Part shown: positions 63,815-64,000 of the stretch, one piece after another
Layout: each line of letters opens with the position of its first letter
Position numbering within the stretch: the stretch's first letter is position 1
Source: Herbaspirillum sp. WKF16
Lineage (GTDB): Bacteria; Pseudomonadota; Gammaproteobacteria; Burkholderiales; Burkholderiaceae_D
DNA length: 64,000 nt
NCBI RefSeq assembly: GCF_028993615.1
Contig: NZ_CP118632.1
Span: 806,001-870,000 of the forward strand
Reading direction: 5' to 3'
Notes under the pieces: generated by a model
What the model was told of the DNA's origin: nothing
Database searches by the model: none
Seen by the model: only the letters and a program-made list of their open reading frames with translations
Program-made: the position numbers and the translations under genes

Positions 63815-64000
63815 TCAACTTCTGGTGCGACGCCGGGTTCCCGATTTCACCGACGTCGCCCCTTTCTCCGGGGCGGGAGCCGCTATCTGCGAGAACGCGA
63901 AGATCACCTCCTTGACGATCTTGCGCTGCGGCGCCGGTAGGTTGATGAAGGCCTCGAAGGCTTCGCGCTCGCGGTAGCCGATAGCCTCTTCCCAGCGGGC
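63815..64000 (-). CDS. C-terminal fragment of an unidentified protein
   Basis: A minus-strand frame enters from the right edge and stops at TGA 63817-63815 (61 codons). It reads 'ARWEEAIGYREREAFEAF' then 'INLPAPQRKIVKEVIFAF' and ends in a basic tail 'SGTRRRTRS'. Codon usage and amphipathic helices look coding; no domain is recognised. The start is outside the window. The 190-bp gap between ybiB and this fragment shows an A-rich stretch (63693-63711) and nothing else. Confidence 0.5.
   Translation of the reverse strand, partial: ARWEEAIGYREREAFEAFINLPAPQRKIVKEVIFAFSQIAAPAPEKGATSVKSGTRRRTRS

Overview
The window is 64 kb of high-GC, gene-dense bacterial chromosome. The gene order (miaB-phoH-ybeY-corC-lnt-glyQ-glyS, mutL-miaA, tsaE-amiC), a PEP-CTERM surface protein, several chemoreceptors and many solute-binding-protein transporters fit a betaproteobacterium, most likely Oxalobacteraceae close to Herbaspirillum. 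That placement is inference from protein style and synteny; no rRNA is present. I see no insertion sequence, prophage, integron or CRISPR array.

Layout. 0-14.2 kb: a mostly minus-strand housekeeping block: gloA, YgjP-type metallopeptidase, plsC, gmhB, glyS, glyQ, lnt, corC, a methyl-accepting chemotaxis protein (MCP), ybeY, phoH, miaB. The MCP sits inside the otherwise conserved miaB-phoH-ybeY-corC-lnt order, with a terminator on each side. 14.5-16 kb: isochorismatase-family hydrolase and a PEP-CTERM protein. 16.5-22.3 kb: a sugar operon (P-loop kinase, substrate-binding protein, ATPase, permease, AGE-family epimerase) with a long tandem repeat just ahead of the binding-protein gene. 22.4-26.6 kb: an exported alpha/beta hydrolase, a degenerate HD-GYP/LuxR regulator and an orphan HMW1C-type glycosyltransferase. 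27-33.7 kb: a catabolic/uptake patch with two orphan binding proteins, a beta-hydroxyacid dehydrogenase, a BKACE enzyme, a ketopantoate-reductase-like protein and a divergent AraC regulator. 33.8-50.7 kb: tRNA-Met, miaA, mutL, a Cache-domain MCP, a PAS/GAF/GGDEF/EAL protein, a third MCP carrying a CheR-type C-terminal pentapeptide, DedA, amiC, tsaE, queG and an acyl-homoserine-lactone-acylase-like Ntn hydrolase. 50.7-57.5 kb: a C4-dicarboxylate module, with the dctS-dctR two-component system plus an AEC carrier on one strand and the dctP-dctQ-dctM TRAP transporter on the other. 57.5-57.9 kb: a likely unannotated short transcription unit (promoter, several hairpins, small ORFs, intrinsic terminator). 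57.9-64 kb: VOC protein, ogt, xerD, ybaK, plsY, tsaD, ybiB and a truncated C-terminal coding fragment.

The most original signals are three. First, 38 consecutive A-R-N triplets (17282-17395) lie in the leader of the sugar-binding-protein gene, the pattern bound by the distal face of Hfq; they also lie inside a reading frame whose stop overlaps the binding-protein start. Second, the 57.6-57.9 kb structured transcript candidate. Third, the chemoreceptor lodged in a conserved RNA-modification/envelope operon. None has been tested here; all calls come from reading the sequence.
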